DNA from: Aliidiomarina minuta
Lineage (GTDB): Bacteria; Pseudomonadota; Gammaproteobacteria; Enterobacterales; Alteromonadaceae
NCBI RefSeq assembly: GCF_003987145.1
Contig: NZ_PIPL01000001.1
Span: 1,984,001-2,048,000, forward strand
DNA: 64,000 nucleotides
Direction of reading: 5' to 3'
A model generated the notes under the pieces. The model saw only the letters and a program-made list of their open reading frames with translations, had not been told where the DNA came from and did no database searches. Within the stretch, counting starts at the first letter, position 1; each line of letters opens with the position of its first letter. Of the stretch, positions 62,250 to 64,000 are shown piece by piece. Made by a program: the position numbers and the translations under genes.

Positions 62250-62729
62250 CTAGAGTTTTAGTTCCCAAAATTCAGCAGCCCCCAATTGAGGATCAAGCTG
62301 ATAAGGCTTAAAACCAAAGCGACGATACGCATGCCGGGCCCTGTCATTGCCGGTCAGCACCTCAAGCGTTACTTTACAGCAGTCTCTTTCACGCGCCTTC
62401 TCCGCTACTTGCTGCATTAAAGCCTGAGCTATTCCTTCGCCACGGTACTCTTTAAGCACTGCAACATCGTGGATATTACATAAGGGTTGGGCTGCAAAGG
62501 TGGAAAAACCTTCCACACAGTTTGCCAGCCCGACGGGTTTATCATCCAGATAAGCTATAAAGCTGTAGACCCCCGGCTGCGCCAGCATTTTCTCGATTAG
62601 CGTAGCCCGGGTTCGTTCGGGCAATGGCGAACCGCCGCCCATAGGATCACGAGAGTATGCATCCAGAAGCTCAATCAGGGCCCTGGCCTGCTCCGGATTT
62701 TTATAATCAACCATTTCTATTCGTAACAT
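62250..62729 (-). CDS. GNAT-family N-acetyltransferase
   Basis: A 159-residue acetyl-CoA-dependent acetyltransferase. The CoA-binding motif A is 'VLKEYRGEGIAQALMQQVAEKA', preceded by 'CNIHDVAVL', and the C-terminal 'NDRARHAYRRFGF' is motif B. The acceptor is not predictable. GGGGAG and AGGAA lie before the ATG. It ends four bases from the tusA stop, convergent with it. Confidence 0.88.
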   Translation of the reverse strand: MLRIEMVDYKNPEQARALIELLDAYSRDPMGGGSPLPERTRATLIEKMLAQPGVYSFIAYLDDKPVGLANCVEGFSTFAAQPLCNIHDVAVLKEYRGEGIAQALMQQVAEKARERDCCKVTLEVLTGNDRARHAYRRFGFKPYQLDPQLGAAEFWELKL

Positions 62730-62909
62730 TTCCTGTAACTCCCCTGTAATCGTAAAGCGTGCCTTTAGGCAGTGAGCATTTTATTATGGCACTGGCTATG
62801 GCATGAAAACAACGAAAGGCCCGGGTTGAATCGGCCCGATTCTTCGCAAAACAGGCGAAAAGCTTTAACGGCAAGCCCTGAGCCCTGTAAAAGACGGGCA
62901 ATATCAGGC

Positions 62910-62915
62910 TATAAT
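62910..62915 (+). promoter_or_regulatory. Candidate -10 element for glyQ
   Basis: A perfect TATAAT lies 53 bp before the glyQ ATG. The matching -35 is weak (TGTAAA or GTAAAA at about 62886-62892). It is the only clear promoter-like word in the 238-bp gap between the GNAT gene and glyQ. Confidence 0.4.
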
Positions 62916-62967
62916 CGGGTCATATTTGCCGCTGGCGAACTGAGCACGCAAACGAGTTGGGTACCTT

Positions 62968-63888
62968 ATGGATAAATTTGACGTTAAAACTTTTCAGGGT
63001 TTAATTCTGGCCCTGCAGGATTACTGGGCGCAACAAGGCTGTGCCATTGTGCAGCCCCTTGATATGGAAGTGGGCGCGGGCACTTTTCACCCTCAGACGT
63101 TTCTGCGCTCCATCGGGCCAGAACCGGCAAATTTTGCTTATGTGCAGCCGTGTCGCCGCCCCACAGATGGTCGTTATGGCGAGAACCCTAACCGACTGCA
63201 ACACTACTATCAGTTCCAGGTGCTGCTCAAGCCCTCGCCTTCGAATATTCAGGAGCTCTATCTGGACTCGCTGCGCATGCTTGGGTTTGACCCTTTGGTA
63301 CATGATATACGTTTTGTTGAAGACAACTGGGAGTCGCCCACGCTAGGTGCCTGGGGTCTTGGCTGGGAAGTCTGGCTTAACGGCATGGAAGTCACTCAGT
63401 TCACTTATTTCCAGCAAGTCGGCGGCCTCGAATGCCGGCCCGTAGCCGGAGAAATCACTTATGGTCTTGAGCGCCTCGCTATGTACATTCAGGGCGTCGA
63501 CAGCATTTATGATTTAGTCTGGACAGACGGGCCTCGTGGCAAAATTCTGTACGGCGATGTCTTTCATCAGAATGAAGTGGAACAATCCACCTATAACTTC
63601 GAATATGCCGACGTCGACGTGCTTTTTGCCCGCTTTGATGCCTGTGAAAAAGAATGCAATCTGCTGATAGAACACAATCTGCCCCTCCCAGCTTATGAGC
63701 AGGTAATGCGCGCATCTCATGCCTTTAATTTATTGGACGCCCGTCACGCGATTTCAGTCACTGAGCGGCAACGTTACATATTACGTGTACGCAGCATGGC
63801 CAAAGCCTGCGCAGAATCCTATTTTGCAGCTCGTGAAGCCCTTGGCTTTCCGCTGGCAGCCAGCGCCACAACTGACGAAACAGCATAA
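62968..63888 (+). CDS. glyQ: Glycyl-tRNA synthetase alpha subunit
   Basis: A 306-residue class II synthetase subunit that, with GlyS, charges tRNA-Gly in an alpha2-beta2 enzyme. It starts 'MDKFDVKTFQGLILALQDYW' and has 'GCAIVQPLDMEVGAGTFHP', 'AYVQPCRRPTDGRYGENPNR' and 'EITYGLERLAMYIQ'. It is complete and followed after 14 bp by glyS. Confidence 0.97.
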   Translation: MDKFDVKTFQGLILALQDYWAQQGCAIVQPLDMEVGAGTFHPQTFLRSIGPEPANFAYVQPCRRPTDGRYGENPNRLQHYYQFQVLLKPSPSNIQELYLDSLRMLGFDPLVHDIRFVEDNWESPTLGAWGLGWEVWLNGMEVTQFTYFQQVGGLECRPVAGEITYGLERLAMYIQGVDSIYDLVWTDGPRGKILYGDVFHQNEVEQSTYNFEYADVDVLFARFDACEKECNLLIEHNLPLPAYEQVMRASHAFNLLDARHAISVTERQRYILRVRSMAKACAESYFAAREALGFPLAASATTDETA

Positions 63889-63902
63889 GGAAATCAGGGA
63901 CT

Positions 63903-64000
63903 ATGAATACGCACGATTTACTTATTGAACTTGGCACTGAAGAGTTGCCGCCTAAGTCATTATCCACCTTGAGCACCAGCTTCAGTGCCAGCATTGAAAG
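63903..64000 (+). CDS. glyS: Glycyl-tRNA synthetase beta subunit (start only)
   Basis: Only the first 32 or so codons lie in the window: 'MNTHDLLIELGTEELPPKSL' and onward, the typical GlyS N-terminus. An AGGGACT-like site precedes the ATG at 63903. The gene is cut by the window edge, not truncated. Confidence 0.93.
   Translation, partial: MNTHDLLIELGTEELPPKSLSTLSTSFSASIE

Noticed and set aside
62820..62845. GC-rich inverted words upstream of glyQ as a T-box or riboswitch
   Set aside because: The arms are short and imperfect, no specifier loop or conserved T-box sequence is present, and glyQ in gammaproteobacteria is not normally T-box controlled.
1..64000. Mobile elements, prophage, CRISPR arrays, tRNA or rRNA genes
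   Set aside because: No transposase, integrase, direct-repeat array, cloverleaf or rRNA-like sequence was seen while reading both strands.

Overview
The window reads as a chromosomal segment of a marine or halophilic gammaproteobacterium. The most likely group is Alteromonadales, family Idiomarinaceae (inference from gene content; not confirmed by any search). The housekeeping order aroE...tsaC-yrdD-smg-dprA | def-fmt-rsmB-trkA, the fadB-fadA pair, glyQ-glyS, polA/engB and yihI are typical of the origin-proximal part of gammaproteobacterial chromosomes. The many exported or lipoprotein peptidases and amidohydrolases and a photoactive yellow protein also fit Idiomarina-like bacteria. I see no phage, integrase, insertion sequence, CRISPR array, rRNA or tRNA.

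Layout. 0-9.6 kb: a TauE/SafE permease, a membrane diguanylate cyclase, a 58-residue DUF1328 membrane protein, a periplasmic phosphatase-like protein, a DUF962/Mpo1-like protein, then a two-gene light-sensing unit (photoactive yellow protein plus its p-coumarate ligase), cpdB and, divergently, a lipoprotein M3 peptidase. 9.6-18 kb: pheA, a serine hydrolase, an isochorismatase-like hydrolase, an RND pump with its adaptor, and a stomatin-like protein. 18.0-18.1 kb: an apparent deletion scar, where the tail of an ankyrin-repeat gene is joined to an oxyR gene that has lost its start. 18.9-26.6 kb: a tight minus-strand run cysE-cysK-(degenerate serine hydrolase)-(sodium channel)-ggt-amidohydrolase. 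26.7-34 kb: an amidohydrolase, DUF2489, yihI with a candidate CsrC-type RNA beside it, a DUF885 lipoprotein, a large unrecognised membrane protein, and cytochrome c4. 34-43 kb: engB, an EamA transporter, polA, a YdgA-like protein, a TetR regulator and an SLC13/RCK permease. 43-56 kb: aroE and a truncated haemoglobin with overlapping divergent start codons, rluF, hemF, tsaC, yrdD, smg, dprA, def, fmt, rsmB, trkA, trkH and pepQ. 56-64 kb: slt, fadBA, tusA, a GNAT acetyltransferase, glyQ and the first codons of glyS.

How the genes work together. pyp and its ligase make and load the chromophore of a blue-light receptor; no tyrosine ammonia-lyase is in the window. cysE and cysK make cysteine, and Ggt in the same run can release cysteinyl-glycine from glutathione. 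The peptidases, amidohydrolases, FadBA and PepQ suggest a heterotroph living on peptides and fatty acids. TrkA and TrkH form a potassium uptake system, and together with the voltage-gated sodium channel this suits a saline habitat.

The points most worth a second look are the pyp unit and its tandem-repeat promoter, the ank/oxyR deletion scar, the candidate CsrC-like RNA, the catalytically stripped serine hydrolase fused to membrane helices in the cysteine run, the likely AUU start of ggt, and the overlapping start codons of aroE and the globin gene.
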